A DNA stretch of 64,000 nucleotides from Alectryocaccobium sp964389285 (GTDB taxonomy: Bacteria; Bacillota; Clostridia; Lachnospirales; Lachnospiraceae): contig CAYMCZ010000010.1 in assembly GCA_964389285.1 (NCBI GenBank), positions 1 to 64,000 on the forward strand, in the 5' to 3' direction. This document shows, piece after piece, positions 50,592 through 59,611 of the stretch. The position numbers and the translations under genes are program-made. Positions within the stretch are counted from its first letter, which is position 1; the number at the start of each line of letters is the position of its first letter. The notes below the pieces were generated by a model. It did no database searches. It saw only the letters and a list, made by a program, of their open reading frames with translations, and was not told the origin of the DNA.

Positions 50592-52022
50592 ATGATTTTC
50601 TCGACTTTGTTTTTCATGCTGTTTTTTTTGCCCCTGTTTCTGTTGATTTATTTTCAGAATAAATCTATAGACACCAGAAATAAGGTGCTTCTTGTTTTTT
50701 CGCTGATATTTTATTGCTGGGGCGGCGTAAGATACGTGCTCCTGCTCGCCGCAATGACATTTGTCGGATGGTTTTTCGGACTTCAGATTGCCAAACGAAA
50801 GACAAAAAAGCAGAGAAAGCCGTGGCTTATTGCTTCAGTCGCTATTTTTATTTCGGTTCTGGTTATTTTCAAATACACCGGCTTTTTCCTTGGTACTTTG
50901 GGAAGCCTGATCCCGGAAAACTCACCTTTATTGCATATTGCGCTTCCGCTCGGCATTTCTTTTTATACTTTTAAACTTATTTCATATGTGGCTGATATTT
51001 ATAAAGGACTGACAGAAGCCGATAAAAGCTATTTAATGGTCCTTACATACGTGTCAATGTTTCAGCATGCCGTAGCCGGTCCAATCGTCAGATATAAGAC
51101 GGTGCAGAAAGACCTAAGGCAGAGAAAGCACCGTTATTCGGACGTAACGGACGGTATCTACAGGATGTGTGTGGGCCTTGCTAAAAAAACCATTATCGCA
51201 AATCATTGCGGTACTTTAGCGGAACAGTTTCTTCCTACAGTTTCGGACATTTCAAATGTTCCCGTAAGCGGCGTCTGGCTCGGGTCGCTTTTTTATATGC
51301 TTCAGCTGTATCTGGATTTTTCCGCGTATTCGGATATTGCCATCGGGCTCGGGCAGGTTTGCGGATTTCATTTTGAGGAAAACTTCAACTATCCGTATAT
51401 TGCCGCTTCGATAAAAGATTTTTGGCGCAGATGGCATATATCGCTAAGTACTTTTTTCAGGGATTATGTTTATATCCCTCTCGGAGGAAACAGGGTTTCA
51501 AAAAGGCGTCTTATCATAAACCTTTTTGTTGTCTGGATCCTCACGGGGCTGTGGCACGGAGCCAGTTGGAACTATGTCATATGGGGACTTTTCTTTTTCG
51601 TATTTATAGTACTGGAAAACACAAAGAGAGATAAAGGATGGCGCGATCTGCCCCGTCCGGCTTCTCATGCCGTTACGTTGTTTATAGTTTTTATAGCATG
51701 GATTTTTTTCCGTTTCGAAGATTTTTCGCAGATGGGAAAGGCACTGGGCGGACTATTCGGTTTAAACGGCAACCCGGCAGGCGGTTCGGCGGTCAGCATT
51801 ACATTTGCCAACAATATCTTTTTTATGATAATAGCAATCCTTGGCTGCACTCCGGTCTTCAAAAAAGCCATGGGATGGATTTTTGCGAAACTCGAAAAAG
51901 ATACTGCTTCCGTTGGAAAATATTATGCCGTACGGATTGTCATTTCTTTGCTGTTTCTGTCTGTTTCGGTGGTTGCCATGATAGGAAACAGCTACACTCC
52001 GTTTTTGTACTATCAGTTTTAA
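50592..52022 (+). CDS. MBOAT-family O-acyltransferase (AlgI/DltB-like)
   Basis: 476 residues, about 11 hydrophobic helices. Family motifs: YFQNKSIDTRNKVLLVFSLIFYCWGG, LPLGISFYTFKLISYVADIYKG, MFQHAVAGPIVRYKTV, DFWRRWHISLSTFFRDYVYIPLGGNR and the catalytic histidine in TGLWHGASWNYVIWGL (about 321). Such proteins carry acetyl groups across the membrane to a cell-surface polysaccharide. The next gene encodes a DHHW/AlgX-type partner, 12 bp away, the usual acetylation pair in Firmicutes. The polysaccharide is not identified. Confidence 0.94.
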   Translation: MIFSTLFFMLFFLPLFLLIYFQNKSIDTRNKVLLVFSLIFYCWGGVRYVLLLAAMTFVGWFFGLQIAKRKTKKQRKPWLIASVAIFISVLVIFKYTGFFLGTLGSLIPENSPLLHIALPLGISFYTFKLISYVADIYKGLTEADKSYLMVLTYVSMFQHAVAGPIVRYKTVQKDLRQRKHRYSDVTDGIYRMCVGLAKKTIIANHCGTLAEQFLPTVSDISNVPVSGVWLGSLFYMLQLYLDFSAYSDIAIGLGQVCGFHFEENFNYPYIAASIKDFWRRWHISLSTFFRDYVYIPLGGNRVSKRRLIINLFVVWILTGLWHGASWNYVIWGLFFFVFIVLENTKRDKGWRDLPRPASHAVTLFIVFIAWIFFRFEDFSQMGKALGGLFGLNGNPAGGSAVSITFANNIFFMIIAILGCTPVFKKAMGWIFAKLEKDTASVGKYYAVRIVISLLFLSVSVVAMIGNSYTPFLYYQF

Positions 52023-52034
52023 AAGGAGAGTGAG

Positions 52035-53396
52035 ATGGATCGAAAAAAAGAAATCCGCACTCAGATCAATAATAAAAAAACCCGGAGAATTTGGAATATC
52101 AGGTTTATACGGGTATTTCAGATCGCATTTGCGGCGCTGTTTGTCTTAGGGCTGCTTATTCCGCTCAGACCCAAGGCTTCGGACATAGAAAAACGTTCTC
52201 TTGCCGAGTTTCCGGCTTTATCGGCATCCGGTTTGTGGGAAGGTTCGTTTTTTGAGGATCTCAGCACATGGTATTCGGACACCTATCCTTTCAGGGAAGG
52301 CTTTCTTACGCTGGGTTCAGCCATGAAAAATCTGTTTGGCGTACACGGACAGGAGATTCACGGCAATACGTCACAAACGGCCGATATAATTCCGGAATCG
52401 GCAGTCACTCCGGCTCCGGTACGGACTGTTACGCCGGATGTCAGTCAGACGACTGTTCCTGCGGAGGAACCGCAGCAGTTTACGGACGGCACGATACACA
52501 ACACTCCTGAAGTAGCGGGAACGGTATTTATAGCCGACAACCGCGGTTTTGAGATTTATTATTTCAATCACGGCGGAGCGGATGCATATGCCTCTATGAT
52601 GAATACTGTCCGTGCGACTCTTGATAACAGCGTTACAATTTACGATATTCTTGCACCGACTAATTTCAGCGTCTGCCTGGATGAAAATATTCAGGCCGAT
52701 CTGGGAGGTTCAAGTGCGAGGGATGCTTTTAACTATATAGACAGTATGCTGGATCCTTCGATAGTTCAGGTTGATGTGCTGGATACCCTCATAAAACACA
52801 ACGCTGAATATATTTATTTTAATACAGATCACCATTGGACGGCTTTGGGCGCATATTATGCTTACAAGCAGTTCTGTTCGGCAAAGGACGTACAGCCGCA
52901 TGATTTGTCCTTCTTTAATGAGGTTTCATTCAGCGGATTTTTGGGAACATTATATGCTTACAGTAACCAGTCGGAAGCCCTTGCAGGCAATCCGGATACA
53001 GTGTACGCATATATACCGGACGGCACAAATGATGAAAAGGTTACGGAATCAGACGGAAGCGAATATTATATGAATGTCATAAACGATATGACGGATTCAA
53101 ATGCAGGCAGTAAATACAGCACATTTTTAGGCGGTGACAACGCGTTCACGGAAATACATAATCCGGACATAACCGATGGTTCTGCCTGTGTTCTGATAAA
53201 AGAATCATACGGAAATGCATTTGCGCCTTTCCTGGTAGATCATTATCAGGACGTATATGTAATTGACTACAGGTATTATACCGGCAATCTGACGGAATTT
53301 ATACTGGAAAATAATATCAAAGACGTTATTTTCCTGAATAATTCAGACGCTCTTTCGGAATTGAATTCGGACGATATGCTTGCGCTGTTTTACTGA
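52035..53396 (+). CDS. DHHW-family (AlgJ/AlgX-like SGNH) acetylation partner protein
   Basis: 453 residues. Basic N-terminus then one membrane anchor (VFQIAFAALFVLGLLIPL about 30-47), the family segment KRSLAEFPALSASGLWEGSFFEDLSTWYSDTYPFREGFL, a Thr/Pro-rich linker about 110-155, then the catalytic fold with IYDILAPTNFSVC, YFNTDHHWTALGAYYAYKQF (about 260-280; the DHHW motif) and CVLIKESYGNAFAPFLVDHYQDVYVIDYRYY. It would act outside the membrane, receiving acetyl groups from the MBOAT protein. AAAGGAG precedes the ATG. Confidence 0.9.
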   Translation: MDRKKEIRTQINNKKTRRIWNIRFIRVFQIAFAALFVLGLLIPLRPKASDIEKRSLAEFPALSASGLWEGSFFEDLSTWYSDTYPFREGFLTLGSAMKNLFGVHGQEIHGNTSQTADIIPESAVTPAPVRTVTPDVSQTTVPAEEPQQFTDGTIHNTPEVAGTVFIADNRGFEIYYFNHGGADAYASMMNTVRATLDNSVTIYDILAPTNFSVCLDENIQADLGGSSARDAFNYIDSMLDPSIVQVDVLDTLIKHNAEYIYFNTDHHWTALGAYYAYKQFCSAKDVQPHDLSFFNEVSFSGFLGTLYAYSNQSEALAGNPDTVYAYIPDGTNDEKVTESDGSEYYMNVINDMTDSNAGSKYSTFLGGDNAFTEIHNPDITDGSACVLIKESYGNAFAPFLVDHYQDVYVIDYRYYTGNLTEFILENNIKDVIFLNNSDALSELNSDDMLALFY

Positions 53397-53435
53397 TTCA
53401 TTATGGCGAAACTCTGTTGACAAAGAATTAATATT

Positions 53436-54437
53436 ATGAAAAAAGCATTATTGATAATTGGTTTTTGCTGCGGTATTCTGTTTTCGGCCGCATGTGATTC
53501 CGAAAAAGAGATATACTCTTCAGGTGATGAATCAGTCTCGGAGATATCATCGGAATCTGAAATCAAAGAAAATATTCAGATGATCCCTGCTGCCGAAGCT
53601 GCTGTCGAAGAAACGCCTCAGGTACAGGAAAGCATTCCCGAAACGCCGGAAGAAATTGAAGCTGCGGAAGAATCCCCGGCACTTCCGGATATTGCCGGGG
53701 TGAAATTGGATCCTGACTGGGAGTTTGCTTCATATTCCGTCATCAATTCCGGCAGCGCCGTCATGTACAGGGCATCCGAAAACAGGAAAGATATAGTCAT
53801 AGGCGTTAATGCCGGGCATGGTACCGCGGGAGGTGATTCGGTTTATACATACTGTCATCCGGATCAGACCCCGAAAGTTACGGGCGGCACAAACGCGGAA
53901 GGTTCGATAATGGCAAGGGCTGTTTCGTCGGGCATGACAATGTATGACGGAACACCTGAGAAAAGTGTTGCTTTAAGAGAGGCTCAGATATTAAAAGAGC
54001 TTTTGCTTAATAACGGATATGACGTGCTGATGCTGCGGGATGACGATGATGTTCAGCTCGACAATATAGCCCGAACGGTTATCTGCAACAATTCAGCCGA
54101 CTGTCATATAGCTCTTCACTGGGACGGCGACTCCCTTTCATATGACAAGGGGGCTTACTATATGGCGGTACCGGATGCTATTAAGGGCATGTACCCGGTC
54201 TCGGAAATCTGGCAGGAGGATAACAGACTTGGAGAATGTCTTATAGAAGGACTGCGCAATAAGGGTGTCCCGATTTTTGAAGGCGGCAGTATTCCGTCTG
54301 ATCTGACGCAGACCAGTTTCAGCAAAATTCCAAGCGCGGTTATTGAGCTCGGAAACGCGGCTTCCGACCACGGCGACGCTGCGCTTACGCAGCGAGCAGA
54401 GGGAATACTCGCCGGGCTTAACATGTATTTTTCATAA
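53436..54437 (+). CDS. N-acetylmuramoyl-L-alanine amidase lipoprotein (Amidase_3)
   Basis: 333 residues. Lipoprotein signal with SAAC lipobox (cysteine about 20), a long Glu/Ser-rich linker about 25-85, then a zinc amidase domain about 115-330: VIGVNAGHGTAGG (first zinc histidine), VALREAQILKELLLNNGYDVLMLRDDD (zinc glutamate), DCHIALHWDGD (second histidine) and AVIELGNAASDHGD with the catalytic glutamate. It cleaves the sugar-peptide bond of peptidoglycan at the cell surface. It follows the acetylation pair by 39 bp with no clear ribosome site, and may act on the same wall. Confidence 0.88.
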   Translation: MKKALLIIGFCCGILFSAACDSEKEIYSSGDESVSEISSESEIKENIQMIPAAEAAVEETPQVQESIPETPEEIEAAEESPALPDIAGVKLDPDWEFASYSVINSGSAVMYRASENRKDIVIGVNAGHGTAGGDSVYTYCHPDQTPKVTGGTNAEGSIMARAVSSGMTMYDGTPEKSVALREAQILKELLLNNGYDVLMLRDDDDVQLDNIARTVICNNSADCHIALHWDGDSLSYDKGAYYMAVPDAIKGMYPVSEIWQEDNRLGECLIEGLRNKGVPIFEGGSIPSDLTQTSFSKIPSAVIELGNAASDHGDAALTQRAEGILAGLNMYFS

Positions 54438-54460
54438 ATTAAATCCTTTCGGTTTCGTCC

Positions 54461-54489
54461 TTGATTGTAATATATTATTAGCTTATAAT
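54461..54489 (+). promoter_or_regulatory. Promoter of the rpiR-cmk-ispH-rpsA operon
   Basis: TTGATT (54461-54466), 17-bp spacer, consensus TATAAT (54484-54489), 26 bp before the start codon of the RpiR-type gene. Confidence 0.7.
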
Positions 54490-54514
54490 TACTGTAAAAA
54501 AAACGGGGGGAATA

Positions 54515-55426
54515 ATGGAAAAAGGTAATCTGTTTTCGATAATCAGGGGAAAGTATGATTCTTTCAGCAAGAGTCAGAAAAAGCTTGCCGAATTTGTGCT
54601 TTCAAATTGCGAGCAGGCTGTTTTTATGACCGCTTCGAGACTTGGCAGCGAAGTCGGAGTCAGTGAATCCACTACGGTAAGATTTGCCATGGAGCTGGGT
54701 TATGAAGGCTTTCCGGAGTTTCGCAAGGCACTCGAGGAAGTCGTGCTTATGCATCTTAACTCAGTGCAGAGGGTGGAAGTGGCTTACAGCAATATCCCCG
54801 AAAAGGATATATTCGAAAAAATACTGATTTCAGATGTGGAAAAGATCAAGCAGACATTGGAAATCTGTGACAAAAACAATTTTCTGAACGCCGTATCTAC
54901 TTTAAAAGAAGCGAAACGGGTATATATAATAGGCATAAGAAGCTGCGCCCCGCTGGCATCTTTTCTTTCGTTTTATCTGAATCAGATTTTGGACGACGTG
55001 CGTCTTATTTCCACGAATAATATTAACGAAATATTCGAACAGATGATAAGAATAAACGAAAAAGACGTTGTAGTCGGGATCAGCTTCCCGAGATATTCCA
55101 TGAGAACTCTCAAAGCCATGGAGTTTGCCAATAAACGCAACGCCAGGATAGTCACGATAACGGACAGTATTCATTCCCCGATAAATCTTTATTCCTCGTG
55201 CACTCTGCTTGCAAAAAGCGATATGGCTTCGATAGTGGATTCCCTTGTTGCTCCTTTAAGCCTGATAAATGCACTTATAGTCGCTTTATGCATGGAAAAC
55301 AGGGAAAAAGTCGTTTCCACGCTTACGGATATGGAAAAACTCTGGGACGAGTATCAAATATACAACAGCGATGACATGGATCCTTTAAGCGAGCTTCAAT
55401 TCAAAAGGAGTACACAGGAGAAGTGA
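54515..55426 (+). CDS. RpiR/MurR-family transcriptional regulator
   Basis: 303 residues. N-terminal HTH_6 about 1-77 (FSKSQKKLAEFVLSNCEQAVFMTASRLGSEVGVSESTTVRFAMELGYEGFPEFRKAL), then a SIS sugar-phosphate-binding domain about 115-245 (AKRVYIIGIRSCAPLASFLSFYLNQI, DVVVGISFPRYSMRTLKAMEFANKRNARIVTITDS). Such regulators sense phosphosugars. No sugar gene is adjacent: it leads an operon with a flavoprotein, cmk, ispH and rpsA, and overlaps the flavoprotein gene by GTGA. Effector unknown. Confidence 0.92.
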   Translation: MEKGNLFSIIRGKYDSFSKSQKKLAEFVLSNCEQAVFMTASRLGSEVGVSESTTVRFAMELGYEGFPEFRKALEEVVLMHLNSVQRVEVAYSNIPEKDIFEKILISDVEKIKQTLEICDKNNFLNAVSTLKEAKRVYIIGIRSCAPLASFLSFYLNQILDDVRLISTNNINEIFEQMIRINEKDVVVGISFPRYSMRTLKAMEFANKRNARIVTITDSIHSPINLYSSCTLLAKSDMASIVDSLVAPLSLINALIVALCMENREKVVSTLTDMEKLWDEYQIYNSDDMDPLSELQFKRSTQEK

Positions 55427-56658
55427 AAGAAATTATCGTTATCGGCTGCGGAGCCGCCGGAATGGCAGCCGCGGTTTTCGCGGGACGAAACGGCGATAGC
55501 GTCAGCGTTTATGAAAAAAACGAAAAAGCCGGCAAGAAGCTTTATCTGACCGGAAAAGGCAGATGTAATTTTACGAATTTATGCGATTTGCAGACGCTTA
55601 TCGACAATACGGTTTCAAATCCTAAATTTCTGTACAGCGCATATAAAGAATTCCTGCCGTCAGATACAATAGATTTTTTTGAAGGAATCAACCTTAAAAC
55701 AAAGATTGAACGGGGCAGGCGGGCTTTTCCGGCTTCGGACAGATCTTCTGATCTGATAAAGGCACTTACCGCCGAAATGAAGCGGCAGGGTGTAAAAGTT
55801 TATTACAATACTCCGGTAACGGACATCGTTATTAAAGATGAAAAAGCATGCGGAGTAATCACACAGGCCGGAGAAAAACATGCCGACGCCGTTATAGTGG
55901 CCACCGGAGGGTTATCATATCCGGCTACGGGTTCAACGGGAGACGGCTACGGATTTGCAAAAAAAGCGGGACATAAAGTAAGCGACCTGAGGCCGGCGCT
56001 TGTGCCGCTCGCTGCAAAAGAAAACTTTGTGACACGGCTGCAGGGGCTTTCTCTGAAAAATGTGATCCTGACCATAAAAAAAGAAAAAAAAGTTCTGTTT
56101 TCGGAATTCGGTGAAATGCTGTTTACCCATTTCGGGATCAGCGGGCCGCTTGCATTATCGGCAAGTTCCGTTATCGGCAGACACCTTGAAAATAATGAAC
56201 TTACTGCCGTGCTGGATCTGAAACCGGCTTTATCCGTTGAGCAGCTTGACGCGAGGCTGCTCAGAGAGTTTCAGGATAATTCCAATAAGCATTTCCAAAA
56301 TGCCGTATCAACGCTGTTTCCGGCAAAACTGCGTCCGGTTATCATCAAAAGAAGCGGAATCTCACCTGAAAAGACGGTTAATGCAATCACAAAACGGGAA
56401 AGGTCTGATTTTATCAGACTTATAAAAAATTTTGATTTTACCCTGACGGGAACCCGCGGCTATAATGAAGCGGTTATAACGCAGGGCGGCGTCAGTGTAA
56501 AGGAGATTGATCCCGGCACAATGGAATCTAAAAAGATCAAAGGACTCTTTTTTGTCGGAGAGGTTCTGGACGTGGATTCTTTTACGGGAGGCTACAACCT
56601 GCAGATTGCGTGGGCGACGGGTTATAAAGCGGCAAAAGCCGTTTCCGGAGGAAAGTAA
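55423..56658 (+). CDS. HI0933-family flavoprotein (NAD(P)/FAD-dependent oxidoreductase)
   Basis: 411 residues from GTG 55423, overlapping the regulator stop (GTGA). FAD loop IVIGCGAAGMAAAVFAGRNG (5-24), the family signature KAGKKLYLTGKGRCNFTN, ERGRRAFPASDRSSD, VIVATGGLSYPATGSTGDGYGFA, LFTHFGISGPLALSAS and C-terminal GLFFVGEVLDVDSFTGGYNLQIAWATG. A common but poorly characterised family (YtfP/BaiN-like). It is regularly found before cmk in Clostridia; here cmk starts 5 bp later. Confidence 0.93.
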   Translation: MKEIIVIGCGAAGMAAAVFAGRNGDSVSVYEKNEKAGKKLYLTGKGRCNFTNLCDLQTLIDNTVSNPKFLYSAYKEFLPSDTIDFFEGINLKTKIERGRRAFPASDRSSDLIKALTAEMKRQGVKVYYNTPVTDIVIKDEKACGVITQAGEKHADAVIVATGGLSYPATGSTGDGYGFAKKAGHKVSDLRPALVPLAAKENFVTRLQGLSLKNVILTIKKEKKVLFSEFGEMLFTHFGISGPLALSASSVIGRHLENNELTAVLDLKPALSVEQLDARLLREFQDNSNKHFQNAVSTLFPAKLRPVIIKRSGISPEKTVNAITKRERSDFIRLIKNFDFTLTGTRGYNEAVITQGGVSVKEIDPGTMESKKIKGLFFVGEVLDVDSFTGGYNLQIAWATGYKAAKAVSGGK

Positions 56659-56662
56659 TATT

Positions 56663-57328
56663 ATGAGTTTTCAACTTGCGATAGACGGCCCGGCCGGAGC
56701 CGGAAAAAGCACAATAGCAAAAATAACGGCAAAAAAACTTGGATTTGTATATATAGATACAGGAGCCATGTACAGGGCAATGGGGCTCTTTTTTGACAGA
56801 AACGGAAAATGGCCGGAAGAATCCGAAGAAATAACCCTGCTTGCAGATAAGGCAAAGATAAGGCTGGTTAATAAAAACGGAAACCAGTTTATTTTTCTGA
56901 ACGGGGAAGATGTCTCGGAGGCTATCAGAACCGAAAAAGCGGGTATGTCCGCTTCAAAGGTGAGCGCTTTTCCAGAGGTGAGAAGCCGTATGGTGGCGCT
57001 GCAAAGAAAAATAGCCGGCAGCAGCAACGTTGTAATGGACGGAAGAGATATAGGTACCGTCGTATTACCCGAGGCTGATTTGAAACTTTTTCTGACGGCG
57101 AGCGTGAAAGAAAGAGCCAGAAGACGGATGCAGCAGTTAAAACGCAAAGGGATTAATGCGGAAATAAGCCAAATAGAGGAAGATATCAGACAAAGGGATT
57201 TGCAGGATACGACAAGGGAAGCGTCTCCGCTGAGACAGGCAGAAGACGCTCTGCTTTTGGACACGTCCGATATGACTATAGATCAGGTGGTAGATCATAT
57301 AATATCTTTGGTTGCGGAGAGAAGATAA
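56663..57328 (+). CDS. cmk: Cytidylate kinase
   Basis: 221 residues from ATG 56663; the frame is open further upstream but that part is a shadow of the previous gene. Walker A DGPAGAGKST (8-17), FVYIDTGAMYRAMGLFF, VVMDGRDIGTVVLPEADLKLFLTAS and the lid RARRRMQQL, then QRDLQDTTREASPLRQAEDALLLDT. Phosphorylates CMP and dCMP. It overlaps ispH by one base (TAATG). The cmk-ispH-rpsA order is typical of Clostridia. Confidence 0.97.
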   Translation: MSFQLAIDGPAGAGKSTIAKITAKKLGFVYIDTGAMYRAMGLFFDRNGKWPEESEEITLLADKAKIRLVNKNGNQFIFLNGEDVSEAIRTEKAGMSASKVSAFPEVRSRMVALQRKIAGSSNVVMDGRDIGTVVLPEADLKLFLTASVKERARRRMQQLKRKGINAEISQIEEDIRQRDLQDTTREASPLRQAEDALLLDTSDMTIDQVVDHIISLVAERR

Positions 57329-58185
57329 TGGAAATTATCATGGCTGAATCGGCCGGTTTTTGCTTTGGAGTAGACAAGGCGGTAAATACTGTTTTTGAAC
57401 AGGCTCAAAAACATTCCCGCCCGATCTATACCTACGGCCCGATCATACACAACTCAAATGTGGTGGACAAGCTTGCCGAAAAAGGCGTTAAAGTCATAAA
57501 CACAAAAGAAGAATTGGATAGTATAAAAGACGGGGTCATTGTCATAAGGTCTCACGGCGTTTCGAGAGCGGTCAGGGAAAGCCTTGACAGAGAGGGGATA
57601 ATCTGTGTGGATGCGACCTGTCCGTTTGTATCCAAAATACACAGGACGGTTGCCGAAGACAGCTCAAACGGAAGAGTCGTTTTGATAGCCGGAAATCCGG
57701 GGCATCCTGAGGTCGAGGGCATAAAAGGATGGGCGGAAGGACCATGTTTTGTGATTGAAAATACCGAGGACGCCGAGCGCCTGAAACTTGAAAAAGATAA
57801 AAAATACACCTTGGTCGCGCAGACCACTTTTAATTATCAAAAATTTCAAGATTTTGTTGAAAAAATAAATAAAATAGATTATGATGTTAAAGTCGTTAAT
57901 ACGATTTGCAACGCCACTGTCCAAAGACAGAAAGAGGCCATGCAGATCGCAAAAAAGGTAGATGCTATGATTGTCATAGGCGACAGACATAGTTCGAATT
58001 CACGAAAGCTGTATGAAATTTGTAACCGAAATTGCAATGTCACTTACTTTATTGAAACTGTTATGGATCTGAATATAGAACCTTTCAAGACATTTCGTTG
58101 TGTAGGTATTACAGCCGGGGCATCTACCCCAAAAAATATCATTGAGGAGGTTCAAAATTATGTCAGAGGAAAAAGAAATTTTTGA
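57328..58185 (+). CDS. ispH: 4-hydroxy-3-methylbut-2-enyl diphosphate reductase
   Basis: 285 residues. Final step of the MEP pathway, [4Fe-4S]-dependent; the iron ligands are C12 (AESAGFCFGV), the cysteine of CVDATCPFV (about 95) and that of NTICNATVQRQ (about 192). Active-site histidines IIHNSNVV and RSHGVSR, and HPEVEGIKGW, are present, as is SSNSRKL. Many Clostridia fuse IspH to ribosomal protein S1; here the two are separate but the rpsA start lies 26 bp inside the ispH end in another frame. Confidence 0.97.
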   Translation: MEIIMAESAGFCFGVDKAVNTVFEQAQKHSRPIYTYGPIIHNSNVVDKLAEKGVKVINTKEELDSIKDGVIVIRSHGVSRAVRESLDREGIICVDATCPFVSKIHRTVAEDSSNGRVVLIAGNPGHPEVEGIKGWAEGPCFVIENTEDAERLKLEKDKKYTLVAQTTFNYQKFQDFVEKINKIDYDVKVVNTICNATVQRQKEAMQIAKKVDAMIVIGDRHSSNSRKLYEICNRNCNVTYFIETVMDLNIEPFKTFRCVGITAGASTPKNIIEEVQNYVRGKRNF

Positions 58186-59587
58186 ACAACTGCTGGACGC
58201 GGACTACTGCAAGCCGATCCATAATAATGCCATAGTGGAGGGAACTGTTTTCGATGTTAAACCGGATCAGATAATCCTGGATATCGGATACAAATCAGAC
58301 GGTATTCTCAATAAAAACGAATACTCGAATGACCCTGATGCGGATCTTACCACGCTTGTTTCAGTCGGCGACAAAATGGAAGTAAAAGTTCTTAAAGTAA
58401 ATGACGGAGACGGACAGGTTCTGCTCAGTTACAAGAGGCTTGCTGCCGAGCGCGGCAACAAACGCCTGGAAGAAGCGTTTAACAACGGCGAGATCCTTAC
58501 CGGTACTGTTACTCAGGCGGTACACGGGGGCCTAAGCGTATCTGTCGAAGGATCAAGAGTATTCATCCCGGCAAGCCTTGTTTCGGATATTTTTGAGAGA
58601 GATCTCAACAAATTCACGGGACAGGAGATCCAATTCAAGCTCATTGAATTTGAGCCCAGAAAAAGGAGGATCATCGGCGACCGCAAACAGCTTGTTCTTG
58701 CAGAAAAAGAAAAAGCCCAGGCAGAGCTTCTTGAGCGTATTTCAATAGGCGATGCTGTCGAGGGCGTTATCAAAAGCGTTACGGATTTCGGAGCTTTTGT
58801 AGATCTCGGAGGAGTTGACGGACTTCTTCATATATCCGAGATGTCATGGGGAAGAGTAGATAACCCCAAACATCATTTCAAAACAGGGCAGCCGATACGT
58901 GTTCTGATTAAAGATATCAAAGGAAACAAAATCGCGCTCAGTCTCAAATTCGAAGACGAAAACCCCTGGCTTACTGCGGCTGAAAGATATCCGGTTGGAA
59001 CCATACTTGAGGGCCGGATTGCGAGAATGACGGATTTCGGTGCTTTTGTGGAGCTTGAGCCCGGTGTGGACGCACTTCTTCACGTTTCGCAGATATCCAG
59101 AGAACGTGTGGAAAAACCCGAAGATGTTCTTTCCATCGGAGATATCGTTACCGTAAAGATCGTTGATTTTAACGAAGAAACCAAAAAGATATCCCTCAGC
59201 AAGAAAGTTCTTGAGCCCAAAGCTCCTCCTGCGGAGCAGGCGCTACCCGAGACAGAGGCAGCTCCTGAGGCAGAGGCGGCACCTGAGGTTGAAGCGGCAC
59301 CTGAAGCAGAAGCAGCACCTGAGGTTGAAGCGGCACCTGAAGCAGAGGCAGCACCTGAGGTTGAAGCGGCGTCCGAAGCAGAGGCGGCTCCTGAGGTTGA
59401 GGCGGCACCTGAAGCAGAAGCAGCACCTGAGGTTGAAGCGGCACCTGAAGCAGAGGCAGCTCCTGAAGTTGAAGCGGCACCTGAAGCAGAGGCAGCTCCT
59501 GAGGTTGAAGCGGCACCTGAAGCAGAGGCAGCTCCTGAGGTTGAAGCGGCACCTGAAGCAGAAGTTACACCTGAGGCTGAAGCCTGA
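58160..59587 (+). CDS. rpsA: Ribosomal protein S1 (RpsA) with Ala/Pro/Glu repeat tail
   Basis: 475 residues from ATG 58160, with GAGGAGG 10 nt upstream; overlaps ispH by 26 bp. Four S1 RNA-binding motifs: about 24-92 (IVEGTVFDVKPDQIILDIGYKSDG), 111-178 (LTGTVTQAVHGGLSVSVEGSRVFIPAS), 197-265 (VEGVIKSVTDFGAFVDLGGVDGLLHISEMSWGR) and 282-352 (LEGRIARMTDFGAFVELEPGVDALLHVSQIS). After KKVLEPKAPPAEQ the last about 115 residues are a near-perfect acidic repeat of 12 residues (EVEAAPEAEAAP). It helps load mRNA on the ribosome; the tail probably forms an extended, flexible acidic arm. Its role is unknown. Confidence 0.95.
   Translation: MSEEKEIFEQLLDADYCKPIHNNAIVEGTVFDVKPDQIILDIGYKSDGILNKNEYSNDPDADLTTLVSVGDKMEVKVLKVNDGDGQVLLSYKRLAAERGNKRLEEAFNNGEILTGTVTQAVHGGLSVSVEGSRVFIPASLVSDIFERDLNKFTGQEIQFKLIEFEPRKRRIIGDRKQLVLAEKEKAQAELLERISIGDAVEGVIKSVTDFGAFVDLGGVDGLLHISEMSWGRVDNPKHHFKTGQPIRVLIKDIKGNKIALSLKFEDENPWLTAAERYPVGTILEGRIARMTDFGAFVELEPGVDALLHVSQISRERVEKPEDVLSIGDIVTVKIVDFNEETKKISLSKKVLEPKAPPAEQALPETEAAPEAEAAPEVEAAPEAEAAPEVEAAPEAEAAPEVEAASEAEAAPEVEAAPEAEAAPEVEAAPEAEAAPEVEAAPEAEAAPEVEAAPEAEAAPEVEAAPEAEVTPEAEA
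59249..59572 (+). repeat. 36-bp coding tandem repeat in rpsA, nine copies
   Basis: Nine uninterrupted 36-bp units encoding (E-V/T-E-A-A-P-E-A-E-A-A-P). The first unit (59249-59284) and the last (59537-59572) are most diverged; the middle ones differ by a few, mostly silent, changes (GCA/GCG, GAA/GAG, GCA/GCT). This is the pattern of a minisatellite that changes copy number by slippage or recombination. Confidence 0.93.
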
Positions 59588-59611
59588 TTGTTCAACAAAT
59601 AAAGATTTTCC

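Noticed and set aside
59249..59572. Regular repeats that could suggest a CRISPR array
   Set aside because: Units are directly adjacent with no unique spacers and encode protein in the rpsA frame.
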